64,000 nt of DNA from Phytobacter ursingii (GCA_901456055.1 CABDWT010000017.1:1-64000), one strand, 5' to 3'. Shown: positions 33,518-42,606, counted from the first letter of the stretch. Notes: generated by a model from the letters alone, not told the origin. Translations and numbers: made by a program.

Positions 33518-35062
33518 ATGAAGCGTAACACTCCTGTTACACAGAGAGAGTATTTGCTTAACGAAGGCACGACACTGCTTTCGACGACGAATACACATAG
33601 CCATATAACTTATGCAAACACAGCATTTATAGACGCCAGCGGATTCACTGAGGACCAGCTTGTCGGTGAACCTCACAACCTTATTCGACACCCGGATATG
33701 CCGCCCGCCGCGTTTGGCGATCTGTGGTATACCATTCAGCAAGGCGACAGCTGGACCGGCATGGTGAAAAACCGCCGCCAGAATGGCGACCATTATTGGG
33801 TGCGGGCTAATGTCACGCCTGTTTATCAGCAGGGACAACTAACCGGTTATATTTCAGTGCGTAATATTCCGCAACGTGAGGAAATTAACGCCAGTGAAAA
33901 GCTTTACCAGTTAGTCAATGATAATAAATTAGGCGGTCATCGTTTTTATAAAGGTCTGGTGGTCCGCCGTGGTTTGCTTTCTTTTTTATCCATTTTCCAG
34001 CGCATGAGCGTCACGCGGCGGACTAACTTTGGCCTTTTTATCACCGCGGCATTATTAGTGGCGATGCAATTTGCGCCTTTTAATCTGGTCGAAAAAGTCG
34101 GTACGACAATGGGGATCCTGGCCCTGCTGTCTCTATATTTACAGGCGCAAATTTGTCGTCCATTGAAAGCTATCCTCAGCCAGATGCAAAAAGTGGTCTC
34201 GGGGCGAAAAGCCGATTACCGCCATTTTAATCGTGTGGATGAAATTGGTTTACTGATGCGTCTGGTCAATCAGTCAGGCCTCAATCTTAATTCGCTGGTA
34301 GGCGACGTTTCTGCGCAAATCAACGGCATCCGTGATATCAGCCAGCGCATTACCGATGAAGGCGAATCCCTGCAGAAACGTACAGAAGAAACGTCAGCAG
34401 ACCTGCATCAAACCGCTGCTGCGGTTGAGGAGATTGCCAGCGCCGTAAGGCAAACCGCTGAAACGGCCGCCGAGGCGATGACCCGAGCAGATGAAACCAG
34501 CGTCAGTGCGAAAAACAGCGGTGATATCATGAAGAAAACAATCTCGATGATGCAGGCCGTTTCCCAGGACAATAGCAAAATCGTCGATATCATTGGCGTG
34601 ATTGACAGTATCGCCTTCCAGACCAATATCCTGGCACTGAACGCTGCGGTTGAAGCGGCGCGCGCGGGCGAATCGGGGCGAGGTTTTGCAGTTGTTGCGG
34701 CGGAAGTTCGCAACCTGGCGCAGCACTCGGCATCTGCAGCGCGCGAGATTCAGGCACTGATTGAACAGAACGTGGCGAATGTCAAAAATGGCGTTGAGAT
34801 GGTCGAAAACACTGAAACGCACCTGACGGCGATGATCGATAACGTCATTACTATGTCGACGATGATCAAAGAGATTGGCACCGCAACGCATGAACAGACA
34901 CAGGCACTGGAACTGATCAATGAATCCGTTTCCCGCGTTGGCGTGATGACGCATAACAACACCAGCATGGTGGAAAACGTGACCAGTGCGGCAGAAAACC
35001 TCTCTGAACGTGCAGCGCGACTGCACCGCGCAGTACATGTGTTCGGTGGTAGCGAAGGCTAA
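33518..35062 (+). CDS. Aer-like aerotaxis/energy-taxis receptor (PAS-HAMP-MCP)
   Basis: A 514-residue chemoreceptor from the ATG at 33518 (GGGG upstream; the frame is open from 33404 but that part is intergenic). N-terminal PAS domain (about 15-120) carries the Aer FAD-site sequences HNLIRHPDMPPAAFGDLWYTIQQGDSW and KNRRQNGDHYWVRANVTP. A short hydrophobic anchor (about 165-205), HAMP (about 205-260) and the conserved signalling hairpin (IDSIAFQTNILALNAAVEAARAGE) follow. There is no C-terminal NWETF-type CheR/CheB tether, as in Aer. Senses redox/energy state and drives CheA. A second Aer-type receptor rather than necessarily the aer orthologue. Confidence 0.92.
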   Translation: MKRNTPVTQREYLLNEGTTLLSTTNTHSHITYANTAFIDASGFTEDQLVGEPHNLIRHPDMPPAAFGDLWYTIQQGDSWTGMVKNRRQNGDHYWVRANVTPVYQQGQLTGYISVRNIPQREEINASEKLYQLVNDNKLGGHRFYKGLVVRRGLLSFLSIFQRMSVTRRTNFGLFITAALLVAMQFAPFNLVEKVGTTMGILALLSLYLQAQICRPLKAILSQMQKVVSGRKADYRHFNRVDEIGLLMRLVNQSGLNLNSLVGDVSAQINGIRDISQRITDEGESLQKRTEETSADLHQTAAAVEEIASAVRQTAETAAEAMTRADETSVSAKNSGDIMKKTISMMQAVSQDNSKIVDIIGVIDSIAFQTNILALNAAVEAARAGESGRGFAVVAAEVRNLAQHSASAAREIQALIEQNVANVKNGVEMVENTETHLTAMIDNVITMSTMIKEIGTATHEQTQALELINESVSRVGVMTHNNTSMVENVTSAAENLSERAARLHRAVHVFGGSEG

Positions 35063-35119
35063 TTCTTTATGACCCATGCTATAGTCAGTGTCCTACTATG
35101 CTGACGCGCAGGGTTACCG

Positions 35120-36196
35120 ATGTTCGCTATGGTCAGAAGAATATGTTTGATTATTGCCGCCGTAACGGCGGCATCTGCCGGGGCAAGTCTGCAACCTCCG
35201 GCAGGTTATCAGCAAACGCCGCAACACCCGAACACCTCCCGCTTTACCTGCCCGGCTTTTCCGCCCCCCTTTACCGGCGCACTCGATTTCACCAGCAAAT
35301 ATGAAGGTTCGGACAGCGCTCGCGCCACGCTGAATCCGCAAGCCGATCGGGCGTTCCATGAACAAACAAAGGCGATCACTGAACTCGAAAAAGTGGTCAG
35401 TCAGGTTGTGACAGGATTCGCCCATGATGGCAACCCGGCGCGAGCGCAGTGCGTGGTCAATGGTCTGGATTCATGGGCCCGAGCAGATGCATTAACCTCT
35501 GTTGCTAAAAATCACACCGGGAAATCGATGCGGAAGTGGGCGCTGGCGACGCTTTCATCATCCTGGCTGCAATTGAAATTCTCCCCTGCGCATCCGTTAG
35601 TGGGGCAGCAGGAAAAAGCAGCCGCCGTTGAGCTCTGGCTCAGTCATCTCGCGGATTTGACGGTGGCAGACTGGCGCGACCTGCCGCTGAAACGCGTTAA
35701 CAACCACAGCTACTGGGCGGCCTGGGCGATTATGGCGACAGCCGTTGTTACCGACCGACGCGATCTCTTTGACCAGTCGCTGGCGATGTACCGCACCGCC
35801 GCGAACCAGGTGGATAGCGCGGGGTTTTTACCTAATGAGCTTCGCCGCAGGCAGCGCGCCTTTTCATATCACAACTATGCCATTCAGCCGCTGGTTATGA
35901 TTGCCCTTTTCGCCCGCAGCAATGGTGTTGAGGTGACGGCGGAAAATGATAAGGCTTTACAGCGACTTGCCGGGCGTATTCTGTCCGGGTTCGACAATCC
36001 GGATGAGTTCACCCGCCAAACCGGTATTCCTCAGGATGTCGCTTTTACCCGCCAGGCCTCCAGCCTTGCCTGGCTTGAGGGTTGGTGTGCGCTGCAAACC
36101 TGCGATGCACAGTTAACTCAGCGGCTTGCCGCACTGCGCCCGCTGCACAGCACCCGTTTGGGTGGCGATCTGAGTTGGCTTTTTGCAACCCATTAA
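35120..36196 (+). CDS. algL: Periplasmic PL5 alginate lyase (poly-mannuronate lyase), AlgL-like
   Basis: A 358-residue exported enzyme: signal peptide at residues 1-22, then the PL5 alpha/alpha-toroid. It keeps the AlgL catalytic blocks RVNNHSYWAAWAIMATAVVT (about 193-212; Asn and His) and LPNELRRRQRAFSYHNYA (about 236-253; Arg and Tyr), closely matching Pseudomonas AlgL. The enzyme cleaves poly-beta-D-mannuronate by beta-elimination. In Pseudomonas it is part of the alginate synthesis operon, but no other alginate gene is present here. It follows the Aer-like gene by 57 bases on the same strand. AGGG ribosome site. Confidence 0.92.
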   Translation: MFAMVRRICLIIAAVTAASAGASLQPPAGYQQTPQHPNTSRFTCPAFPPPFTGALDFTSKYEGSDSARATLNPQADRAFHEQTKAITELEKVVSQVVTGFAHDGNPARAQCVVNGLDSWARADALTSVAKNHTGKSMRKWALATLSSSWLQLKFSPAHPLVGQQEKAAAVELWLSHLADLTVADWRDLPLKRVNNHSYWAAWAIMATAVVTDRRDLFDQSLAMYRTAANQVDSAGFLPNELRRRQRAFSYHNYAIQPLVMIALFARSNGVEVTAENDKALQRLAGRILSGFDNPDEFTRQTGIPQDVAFTRQASSLAWLEGWCALQTCDAQLTQRLAALRPLHSTRLGGDLSWLFATH

Positions 36197-36363
36197 CCAC
36201 AGCCGGACTGTTCCTAAAGCGGGAGTCGGTCATTGCACTTCGGGGCGGATTAGCAGACCATCACTTTTGCGGCTACAGTTTAGTCGCACCGGATAAGGTT
36301 ATATTTCGCCCGGTCAACGCGCCGGGCTTGTCCTTGAAACATCAACTGGATTAAGGAGTAAGC

Positions 36364-36498
36364 ATGAAATCGAACCGTCAGGCACGTCATATTATGGGGC
36401 TGGATTATAAAGTCTCTAATATCAGGAAAGTGGTGAATAAGGACGACCATGAAGTTACTGTGACGCACCGTTCTGGTCGTCATCGTCGCGAAGAATAA
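36364..36498 (+). CDS. sra: Sra (RpsV), stationary-phase ribosome-associated protein
   Basis: A 44-residue basic protein beginning MKSNRQARHIMGLDYKVSN, nearly identical at the start to E. coli Sra (45 residues). It binds the 30S subunit in stationary phase. AAGGAG ribosome site. It sits immediately upstream of maeA on the same strand, as in E. coli; bdm, which follows sra on the other side in E. coli, is absent here and the alginate lyase takes its place. Confidence 0.93.
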   Translation: MKSNRQARHIMGLDYKVSNIRKVVNKDDHEVTVTHRSGRHRREE

Positions 36499-36515
36499 CG
36501 TACGTATCCCCTTTC

Positions 36516-36541
36516 ATGCCGCCCCGTCCGGGGTGGCATTG
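36516..36541 (+). terminator. GC-rich hairpin after sra
   Basis: ATGCCGCCCCG-TC-CGGGGTGGCAT forms an 11-bp stem (one G-T pair) 17 bases after the sra stop. No U tract follows, so it may be a pause or processing hairpin rather than a strong terminator before maeA. Confidence 0.5.
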
Positions 36542-36675
36542 CGCTTCGTAAAATTCATCCTCCAAATCACGCGAACAAGAAGTATTTACCATATCTATGC
36601 TTTATACTGGCGCGCGCCGCTGTACCCGCCGCGAGCAGGCATTCGCGCCGGAATCGTCGACTTAGGAGTTGTAAA

Positions 36676-38373
36676 ATGCATACGAAGCATAATAAAAACC
36701 GTTCGCTGTATATTCCTTATGCCGGGCCTGTATTACTTGAGTTTCCCTTACTCAATAAAGGCAGCGCATTTAGCGTAGAAGAGAGAAGTCACTTCAACCT
36801 GCTGGGGCTGTTGCCGGCCGTGGTGGAAACCATTGAAGAACAGGCTGAACGCGCCTGGTTACAGTACCAGGGCTTTAAGACGGATATCGACAAACATATT
36901 TACCTGCGTAATATCCAGGATACCAACGAAACCCTCTTTTATCGTCTGGTCGAAAATCATCTCGATGAGATGATGCCGGTCATCTATACCCCTACCGTGG
37001 GCTGGGCGTGCGAGCGTTTCTCCGAAATCTATCGTCGCGCGCGCGGCGTGTTTATCTCCTGGCAAGACCGCGGCAGTATGGATGACATACTGCAAAATGT
37101 GCCTAACCATAACATCAAGGTGATTGTGGTCACTGACGGCGAGCGTATTCTCGGCCTCGGTGACCAGGGCATCGGCGGGATGGGGATTCCTATCGGTAAA
37201 CTCTCCCTCTATACCTCTTGCGGTGGTATCAGTCCGGCCTACACCCTGCCGGTGGTTCTGGATGTCGGTACTAACAATCAGCAGTTGCTCAACGATCCGC
37301 TGTATATGGGGTCGCGCCATCCGCGCATTACCGGCGACGACTACACCGCCTTTGTCGATGAGTTTATTCAGGCGGTAAAACATCGCTGGCCGAATGTGCT
37401 GCTGCAATTCGAAGATTTTGCCCAGAAGAACGCGATGCCGTTGCTTAATCGCTACCGCGACGAAATCTGCTGCTTCAATGATGATATTCAGGGAACCGCC
37501 GCCGTGACGGTAGGGACACTGATTGCCGCCAGCCGCGCGGCGGGTAGCCAGCTCAGCAACCAGAAGATTGTCTTCCTCGGCGCGGGTTCTGCCGGATGCG
37601 GGATTGCCGAGCAAATTATTGCCCAGACCCAGCGTGAAGGGTTAAGCGAAGCCGATGCCCGTCAGAAAGTCTATATGGTGGATCGCTTTGGCCTGCTTAC
37701 TGACCAGATGCCGAACCTGCTGCCGTTCCAGAACAAGCTGGTACAAAAGCGCGAAAATCTGCAGAACTGGGACGCCCAGACCGAGGCACTGTCGCTGCTT
37801 GACGTTGTGCGGAACGTAAAACCGGACATTCTGATTGGTGTTTCTGGTCAGCCGGGGCTGTTTACAGAAGAGATCATCCGTGAAATGCACAAGCATTGCC
37901 CGCGCCCGATCGTCATGCCGTTGTCAAATCCAACCTCACGCGTCGAAGCAACGCCGCAGGATATTATCAGTTGGACGAACGGTATGGCGCTGGTCGCGAC
38001 GGGGAGTCCATTCACACCGGTGACCTGGAATGAGAAAACCTGGCCCATTGCGCAGTGCAATAACTCCTATATCTTCCCGGGGATTGGTCTGGGGGTGATT
38101 GCTTGCGGCGCATCGCGTATTACTGACGATATGCTGATGTCGGCCAGCGAAACACTGGCGAAGTACTCTCCGCTGGTGATTAACGGCGAAGGGTTGGTCT
38201 TACCGGAGCTGAAAGATATCCATACCGTTTCCCGCGCGATTGCCTTCGCGGTGGCAAAAGTCGCCCAACAACAAGGTGTTGCCGTGAAAACGTCCGAAGA
38301 GGCGCTATTGCAGGCGATTGACGATAACTTCTGGTTGCCGGAGTATCGCAACTATCGTCGGACCTCTATCTAA
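36676..38373 (+). CDS. maeA: NAD-dependent malic enzyme (MaeA/SfcA)
   Basis: A 565-residue malic enzyme converting malate and NAD+ to pyruvate, CO2 and NADH. Visible: [23 protein letters not shown] (about 104-126), [19 protein letters not shown] (catalytic Lys region), divalent-metal segment [17 protein letters not shown] (about 260-276) and NAD-binding [15 protein letters not shown] (about 298-312). Length and order after sra are as in E. coli. Strong terminator follows. Confidence 0.97.
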   Translation: MHTKHNKNRSLYIPYAGPVLLEFPLLNKGSAFSVEERSHFNLLGLLPAVVETIEEQAERAWLQYQGFKTDIDKHIYLRNIQDTNETLFYRLVENHLDEMMPVIYTPTVGWACERFSEIYRRARGVFISWQDRGSMDDILQNVPNHNIKVIVVTDGERILGLGDQGIGGMGIPIGKLSLYTSCGGISPAYTLPVVLDVGTNNQQLLNDPLYMGSRHPRITGDDYTAFVDEFIQAVKHRWPNVLLQFEDFAQKNAMPLLNRYRDEICCFNDDIQGTAAVTVGTLIAASRAAGSQLSNQKIVFLGAGSAGCGIAEQIIAQTQREGLSEADARQKVYMVDRFGLLTDQMPNLLPFQNKLVQKRENLQNWDAQTEALSLLDVVRNVKPDILIGVSGQPGLFTEEIIREMHKHCPRPIVMPLSNPTSRVEATPQDIISWTNGMALVATGSPFTPVTWNEKTWPIAQCNNSYIFPGIGLGVIACGASRITDDMLMSASETLAKYSPLVINGEGLVLPELKDIHTVSRAIAFAVAKVAQQQGVAVKTSEEALLQAIDDNFWLPEYRNYRRTSI

Positions 38374-38377
38374 TCGC

Positions 38378-38410
38378 AAACCCGGCCGCGCAATGTTGCC
38401 GGGTTTTCTT
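38378..38410 (+). terminator. Intrinsic terminator after maeA
   Basis: AAACCCGGC (38378-38386) pairs with GCCGGGTTT (38398-38406), followed by a T-rich tract, 5 bases after the maeA stop. Confidence 0.85.
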
Positions 38411-38472
38411 CTCTCTTGCCCGCCGCTATTTTTGTCTGTTCCTGTCAGGCATCTTCACCACAGCAGGCTGAT

Positions 38473-39879
38473 TCATGACGGGAAATGCGTTTCTTCGGCC
38501 GTCACAATACCTTCGAAAGCGCTTAATTCCATCAATCGGCTTTGGATCCAGTAACGGGAAAATTCGCTCCCCAGCGCCGCTTTGAGGTAGTCGCATTCGC
38601 CGAAGACAGCGAGAGCGTCCTGTTGAAAAAGCGGTAACGCTGGCGCAGTAGCGAGTATATCCGGCAACGCGTGGTCAGTAACCTGCTCAAGGCCATACAA
38701 CATGCCAGTCAGTATGGTCGCCATGACCAGATAGGGATTGGCATCGGCACCAGCCAGGCGGTATTCAATCCGTCGATTCGCTTTATCAGAACAGGGTATG
38801 CGCAAGGCAGCCGAGCGTTTGTTAAAGCCCCAGGCATTGAATATCGGCGTATCGATACGCTTGCGCAGCCGCCTGAACCCATTGACTCCAGGTGCCATGA
38901 TGGCTAACGATGCAGGCATAAGCCGAAGCAATCCGGCCAGACACAGACGGGTCATCTCATTCAATTGCCCCTCATCGGCGGAAAAGATATTTTCGCCATG
39001 GATATTGTTAAGGCTGATATGAAAATGCAAGCCATTGCCCGCGAGCGCAGAAAAGGGCTTCGCCATGAAATTCGCCTGCAAGCCTCGTTTTTCCGCTACC
39101 GCACCGCTTAATTTGCGTAATGCCAGAACATTTTCGCAAAGCGTGACCACATCGCGGGAATGATGCAAATTCAGTTCAAACTGCCCAGGCTCTGCCTCAC
39201 AAACAACGCCGGACAACGGCAAGTTTTGTGCGGCGGCCATGGTTTCCAGTTCTTCAATAAAGGCTGTCTTTGCGGCCGACAGCGATAAATGAAAACACCC
39301 GGCGTCTTGCTGATGCTGTTGCTGCGGATCGATAAGATAAAATTCAATTTCCGGCGCGATAACAGGGTATAAACCGTGGTAATGAAATTTCGCCAGCACT
39401 TTTTCGAGAATATAGCGCGGATCGTACTCAAAACCGTCACCGCCAGGATTACGCATCATCAGTAATAATTGTGCATGATGCCGGGAATCCTGAGCGCAGG
39501 GACGCAATGTTCCGGGAACGGGCATACAGAGATTATCGGGCTCGTCGTCTGCATTGTCATTTTCACAGCGACTGACGACATTGCCTTTTTTATCCATGGC
39601 ATACACCGACTGCGGGAAATAACATCCCCGTGCCAGCGTGTTTAATGCGGCGATGGCGATGCGCTTACCGCGAAATATACCGTGGGTATCGGTCAGATAA
39701 ATATCAACGTGGCGGGTATCCGGATAGCGCGCCAGATAATGGTGAACTTCTTTCGCAAAATCACTTTCGCTCCTCTTCTTTGCGCTATCCATGAGGGTAA
39801 CAACCGGAGAGGATGATGCCGTAAACGGGAAAAGAGCGCGCATATTTTTCAGTGAGGTAATATTCATCAGTGAGTTCAT
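38473..39879 (-). CDS. Glutamine synthetase-family protein, PuuA-like (gamma-glutamylpolyamine synthetase type)
   Basis: A 468-residue ligase of the PuuA group (PuuA is about 470). After an N-terminal beta-grasp part (DIYLTDTHGIFRGKRI, about 59-74) come the catalytic blocks: APEIEFYLID, CEAEPGQFELNL, GNGLHFHISL and NRRIEYRLAGADANPYL. These place ATP, glutamate and the amine. It glutamylates an amine such as putrescine or ethanolamine; no other puu gene is nearby, so the substrate is open. An internal ATG at codon 30 is a possible alternative start. Convergent with maeA. Confidence 0.88.
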   Translation of the reverse strand: MNSLMNITSLKNMRALFPFTASSSPVVTLMDSAKKRSESDFAKEVHHYLARYPDTRHVDIYLTDTHGIFRGKRIAIAALNTLARGCYFPQSVYAMDKKGNVVSRCENDNADDEPDNLCMPVPGTLRPCAQDSRHHAQLLLMMRNPGGDGFEYDPRYILEKVLAKFHYHGLYPVIAPEIEFYLIDPQQQHQQDAGCFHLSLSAAKTAFIEELETMAAAQNLPLSGVVCEAEPGQFELNLHHSRDVVTLCENVLALRKLSGAVAEKRGLQANFMAKPFSALAGNGLHFHISLNNIHGENIFSADEGQLNEMTRLCLAGLLRLMPASLAIMAPGVNGFRRLRKRIDTPIFNAWGFNKRSAALRIPCSDKANRRIEYRLAGADANPYLVMATILTGMLYGLEQVTDHALPDILATAPALPLFQQDALAVFGECDYLKAALGSEFSRYWIQSRLMELSAFEGIVTAEETHFPS

Positions 39880-40067
39880 AGGTTTCTTTCATTCGGGCCT
39901 CGCGGCGATGAAACCAGCATAAAATAAGCAGTATAAAGAGCCTGTAAAAAGGGAAATAACGGGCATAAAAAAAGTGTAAATCTCGCCGGTATTGACACTG
40001 GCATCCTCTGTAAAACCTCGCTACACTGCCGCTACCCATTAACTGGATAAATAAAAGGAGGATAATT

Positions 40068-40151
40068 ATGTCGTACTGTGAACGTTTTCTCGTTTCACAT
40101 GCCTTTGGTGATCGCACCAGCTCAAGCGTTATCGGTATCGTGCTGCGATAA
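40068..40151 (+). CDS. 27-codon leader peptide upstream of the ABC-F gene (uORF1)
   Basis: An AGGAGG ribosome site 7 bases before the ATG is as strong as any in the window. It precedes 27 codons starting MSYCERFLVSHAFG and ending SVIGIVLR-stop. The last ten codons and the stop lie inside a 15-bp hairpin with sequence after the stop. Position, strong initiation and structure are those of a regulatory leader peptide whose translation controls the downstream ABC-F gene. Not a known leader to my knowledge; translation is unproven. Confidence 0.7.
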   Translation: MSYCERFLVSHAFGDRTSSSVIGIVLR

Positions 40152-40249
40152 CTTCGGCTTGAGCGAAGCTAACTAACCCCCTTCCTCGGGCTTACCGGGT
40201 TATCGTCAGCGATGTTTGACGAGGCATCTTTATGCCTGTAACTCTTGAG
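40120..40249 (+). promoter_or_regulatory. Candidate ribosome-controlled attenuator with alternative pairings
   Basis: GCTCAAGC-GTTATCG (40120-40134, inside uORF1) pairs with CGATAAC (40146-40152) and GCTTGAGC (40157-40164): 15 bp with one 4-base bulge. CGATAAC can instead pair with a second copy of GTTATCG at 40199-40205, and CTCAAG (40121-40126) can pair with CTTGAG at 40244-40249 just before the ABC-F start. A smaller hairpin CTTCG/CGAAG (40152-40168) is also exclusive with the first. No U tract is present, so control would be at translation. Read by eye, not folded. Confidence 0.6.
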
Positions 40250-40252
40250 TAA
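40232..40252 (+). CDS. Six-codon upstream ORF (uORF2) abutting the ABC-F start
   Basis: ATG-CCT-GTA-ACT-CTT-GAG-TAA (MPVTLE) ends three bases before the ABC-F ATG. It has its own GAGG site 7 bases upstream, and both that site and its ATG are enclosed by the perfect hairpin AGGCAT-CTTT-ATGCCT (40222-40237). The ABC-F ATG itself has only a weak ribosome site, so its translation could depend on reinitiation after uORF2. Inference from sequence only. Confidence 0.45.
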   Translation: MPVTLE

Positions 40253-40255
40253 GCA

Positions 40256-41971
40256 ATGAGTACATTACTGTCTGCACAATCATTACGTGTTGAAACGGCA
40301 TTTGGTCCGTTATTTTCTGATATCTCCTTTACCCTGAAACAAGGCGACCGTCTGGGTCTCATTGGCGACAACGGCTGCGGCAAAAGTACGCTATTGAAAG
40401 TCCTTGATGGCACCGTTTTGCCCTCTGCGGGCAGCGTTTCTGTGGCTAATCACTGTCTGATGGCGCGCGTTGAGCAACATCTGCCTGACACGCTATTGGA
40501 TCTCACCCTGCTTGATGCCGTGCTTGCCCGACTCGCGCCGGGTGAACGTGACGCGCAACGCTGGCGTGCAGAAGCGTTGTTAGCCGGGATGGGACTGAGT
40601 GAACACGAGATAGCCTTACCTGCGGCAACCCTCAGCGGCGGGCAACATACCCGGCTATTGCTGGCCCGGGCGTTGATCACTGATCCTGATTTATTACTGC
40701 TGGATGAGCCCAGTAACCATCTCGATCTGCCGACCATGCTCTGGCTGGAGCGATTCCTGCAACGCTGGTCTGGCAGCTTTGTGCTGGTTTCTCACGACCG
40801 GGCGTTGCTGGATGCGGTGACCAATGGCACCTGGATCCTGCGCGATAATCGGCTGCATTACTTCGCACTTCCCTGCTCTGCCGCGCGTCAGGCGCTGGAG
40901 GAGCGAGATGCCAGCGATGCATTGCGCCACAAAGCAGAGCAAAAAGAGATAGACCGGGTAACCAGCAGTGCCAAACGGCTGGCGACCTGGGGGCGGGTCT
41001 ATGACAATGAGGATCTGTCGCGCAAAGCAAAGCAAATGGAAAAGCAGGTAGAACGTCTGAAAGAGAGCCAGACGCAACTGACGGCAGGCAGTCTGTGGCG
41101 TTTAACCCTCAAGGGCGAACCGCTGATTGCCGACCGTTTGCTGGCGATGGAAAATCTCCCTGTCAGCGCCGCGCCGGGTTTGCCACCGCTCTTTTCCGTG
41201 CCGCTGGCGCGGGTGAAAACCGGCGATCGGATTGCCATTATCGGGCAAAACGGTTGCGGAAAGTCCTCCCTGTTACGGCTTATCTGGCGCCAGTTGGCCA
41301 GTGATATCGCCGCGCCAGGGATGGCAGTTCATCCTCGTCTGCACGCCGGGTACTATGACCAGACGCTGGAGCAACTGCCCGATGACGCGACGCTTCTGGA
41401 CGCGCTGGAGCCGTTCGCACCGTCGGCGGAACTGCGCAAAATGACGTTAATCAGCGCCGGGTTTGCCTGGGTTCGTCACGCGCAAAAAGTGGCAACACTC
41501 AGCGGCGGCGAACGCTCCCGGCTGCTGTTTGTTGGCCTGTCGCTGGCGCGCTACAACCTGCTGATGCTTGATGAACCGACTAACCATCTCGATATGAGCG
41601 GTAAAGAGGCACTGATGCAGACGCTGCAACAGTTCTCAGGCGGCGTACTGCTGGTCAGCCATGACCGGGAGCTGATTAGTCAGAGTTGTAACCGCTTCTG
41701 GCTGGTTGAACAGGGGCAGTTTAGCGAATGGCACGATGTCGAGGGGGTCTACGAACGTCTGCGTCAGGAACAACAAATGACTGAGACGCCGGTGACGACA
41801 ACAGCGATATCGACGGAGCGGGTTGATGAAAGCGATGCGTTACTGGCGCAGTTGATTGCGCTGGAAACCCGTCTTGAGCAGGATTTGGCGCGCAAACCCG
41901 CGCATCAAAAACCGTTGCTGCAGGCGCAGTGGCGGGAAGAGATAGCCAGAATCAACCGGTTACTGATGTAA
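40256..41971 (+). CDS. ABC-F family ribosome-associated ATPase
   Basis: A 571-residue soluble protein with two ABC domains and no membrane part: Walker A GDNGCGKST (about 38-46) and GQNGCGKSS (about 330-338); signatures LSGGQ and LSGGERS; both Walker B/D-loops read DEPSNHLD or DEPTNHLD. The charged helical linker (about 210-280) is the tRNA-interaction motif region of ABC-F proteins. ABC-F members bind the ribosomal E site and act as translation factors or antibiotic-resistance proteins. It is not an obvious orthologue of EttA, Uup, YbiT or YheS. The two upstream ORFs and hairpins suggest drug- or stalling-dependent expression. Terminator follows. Confidence 0.9.
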   Translation: MSTLLSAQSLRVETAFGPLFSDISFTLKQGDRLGLIGDNGCGKSTLLKVLDGTVLPSAGSVSVANHCLMARVEQHLPDTLLDLTLLDAVLARLAPGERDAQRWRAEALLAGMGLSEHEIALPAATLSGGQHTRLLLARALITDPDLLLLDEPSNHLDLPTMLWLERFLQRWSGSFVLVSHDRALLDAVTNGTWILRDNRLHYFALPCSAARQALEERDASDALRHKAEQKEIDRVTSSAKRLATWGRVYDNEDLSRKAKQMEKQVERLKESQTQLTAGSLWRLTLKGEPLIADRLLAMENLPVSAAPGLPPLFSVPLARVKTGDRIAIIGQNGCGKSSLLRLIWRQLASDIAAPGMAVHPRLHAGYYDQTLEQLPDDATLLDALEPFAPSAELRKMTLISAGFAWVRHAQKVATLSGGERSRLLFVGLSLARYNLLMLDEPTNHLDMSGKEALMQTLQQFSGGVLLVSHDRELISQSCNRFWLVEQGQFSEWHDVEGVYERLRQEQQMTETPVTTTAISTERVDESDALLAQLIALETRLEQDLARKPAHQKPLLQAQWREEIARINRLLM

Positions 41972-41982
41972 AACACCTACGT

Positions 41983-42011
41983 AAAACAGGCGCTTTATGC
42001 GCCTGTTTTTT
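41983..42011 (+). terminator. Intrinsic terminator after the ABC-F gene
   Basis: AAAACAGGCGC-TTTAT-GCGCCTGTTTT with further Ts: an 11-bp stem and U tract, 12 bases past the stop. Confidence 0.92.
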
Positions 42012-42154
42012 CTCGCGGCGGCTGATGCGTTATCTCTTGTAAAAAACAACGTAAGTGCTAAAGATGTCCCCGCATAACGGCAGATTGCTTCTTACATGCC
42101 GTCATACGTGCGCTGTCATGATTTTTTTCGCATACCGACTGAGGTGCAACAGAT

Positions 42155-42592
42155 ATGGATATTTCGACCCGTGGCCTGGATGTGTTGTTTATTGCAGGTT
42201 TTGGCCCTGTCCCACGTAATGTGGGCGACAGTAAAGCACTTTATCAGGAGACGTTAGGTCTTCCCATTAAGCCCATGGCGGGCAATGAAGATTACCTCTT
42301 AGCCGAACATGGGGCGCTTGACGGCGCAAAACATTTTGCGCTCTGGCCGCTACACCAGGCGGCACAGTCCTGCTTTGGCACAGCAGTATGGCCTGCTGAT
42401 ATTCCCGCGCCGCAAAGCTGGATTGAGTTCGAAGTCGCCGATCTCGACAGTGCAACCCGTGTCCTGCGCGACAAAGGTTACGCCCTGCTCGTGGAAAACC
42501 GTCTTGAGCCCTGGGGGCAGAGCATCACTCGCTTTCTCAGCCCGGAAGGCATGCTGGTTGGCTTAAGTATTACGCCGTGGCTGCGTAATTAA
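42155..42592 (+). CDS. VOC-family (glyoxalase-like) protein
   Basis: A 145-residue protein of the vicinal-oxygen-chelate fold: a first beta-alpha unit with SKALYQETLGLPIKPM (about 26-41) and a second with WIEFEVADLDSATRVLRDKGYALLVENRLEPWGQSITRFLSPEGMLVGLS (about 89-138), the latter giving the C-terminal Glu-like metal side. Includes glyoxalases, fosfomycin/bleomycin-resistance and dioxygenase proteins; substrate unknown. Single gene flanked by terminators on both sides. Confidence 0.85.
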   Translation: MDISTRGLDVLFIAGFGPVPRNVGDSKALYQETLGLPIKPMAGNEDYLLAEHGALDGAKHFALWPLHQAAQSCFGTAVWPADIPAPQSWIEFEVADLDSATRVLRDKGYALLVENRLEPWGQSITRFLSPEGMLVGLSITPWLRN

Positions 42593-42606
42593 TGGCTGAT
42601 GTTACG

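Noticed and set aside
36859-37614. 251-codon ORF antisense to maeA
   Set aside because: Shadow of maeA codon usage on the opposite strand; His/Arg/Val-rich with no domain or ribosome site.
39992-40027. Sigma-70 promoter for the ABC-F leader (TTGACA and TACACT)
   Set aside because: The spacing is 24 bases, far from 17; the real promoter remains unidentified.
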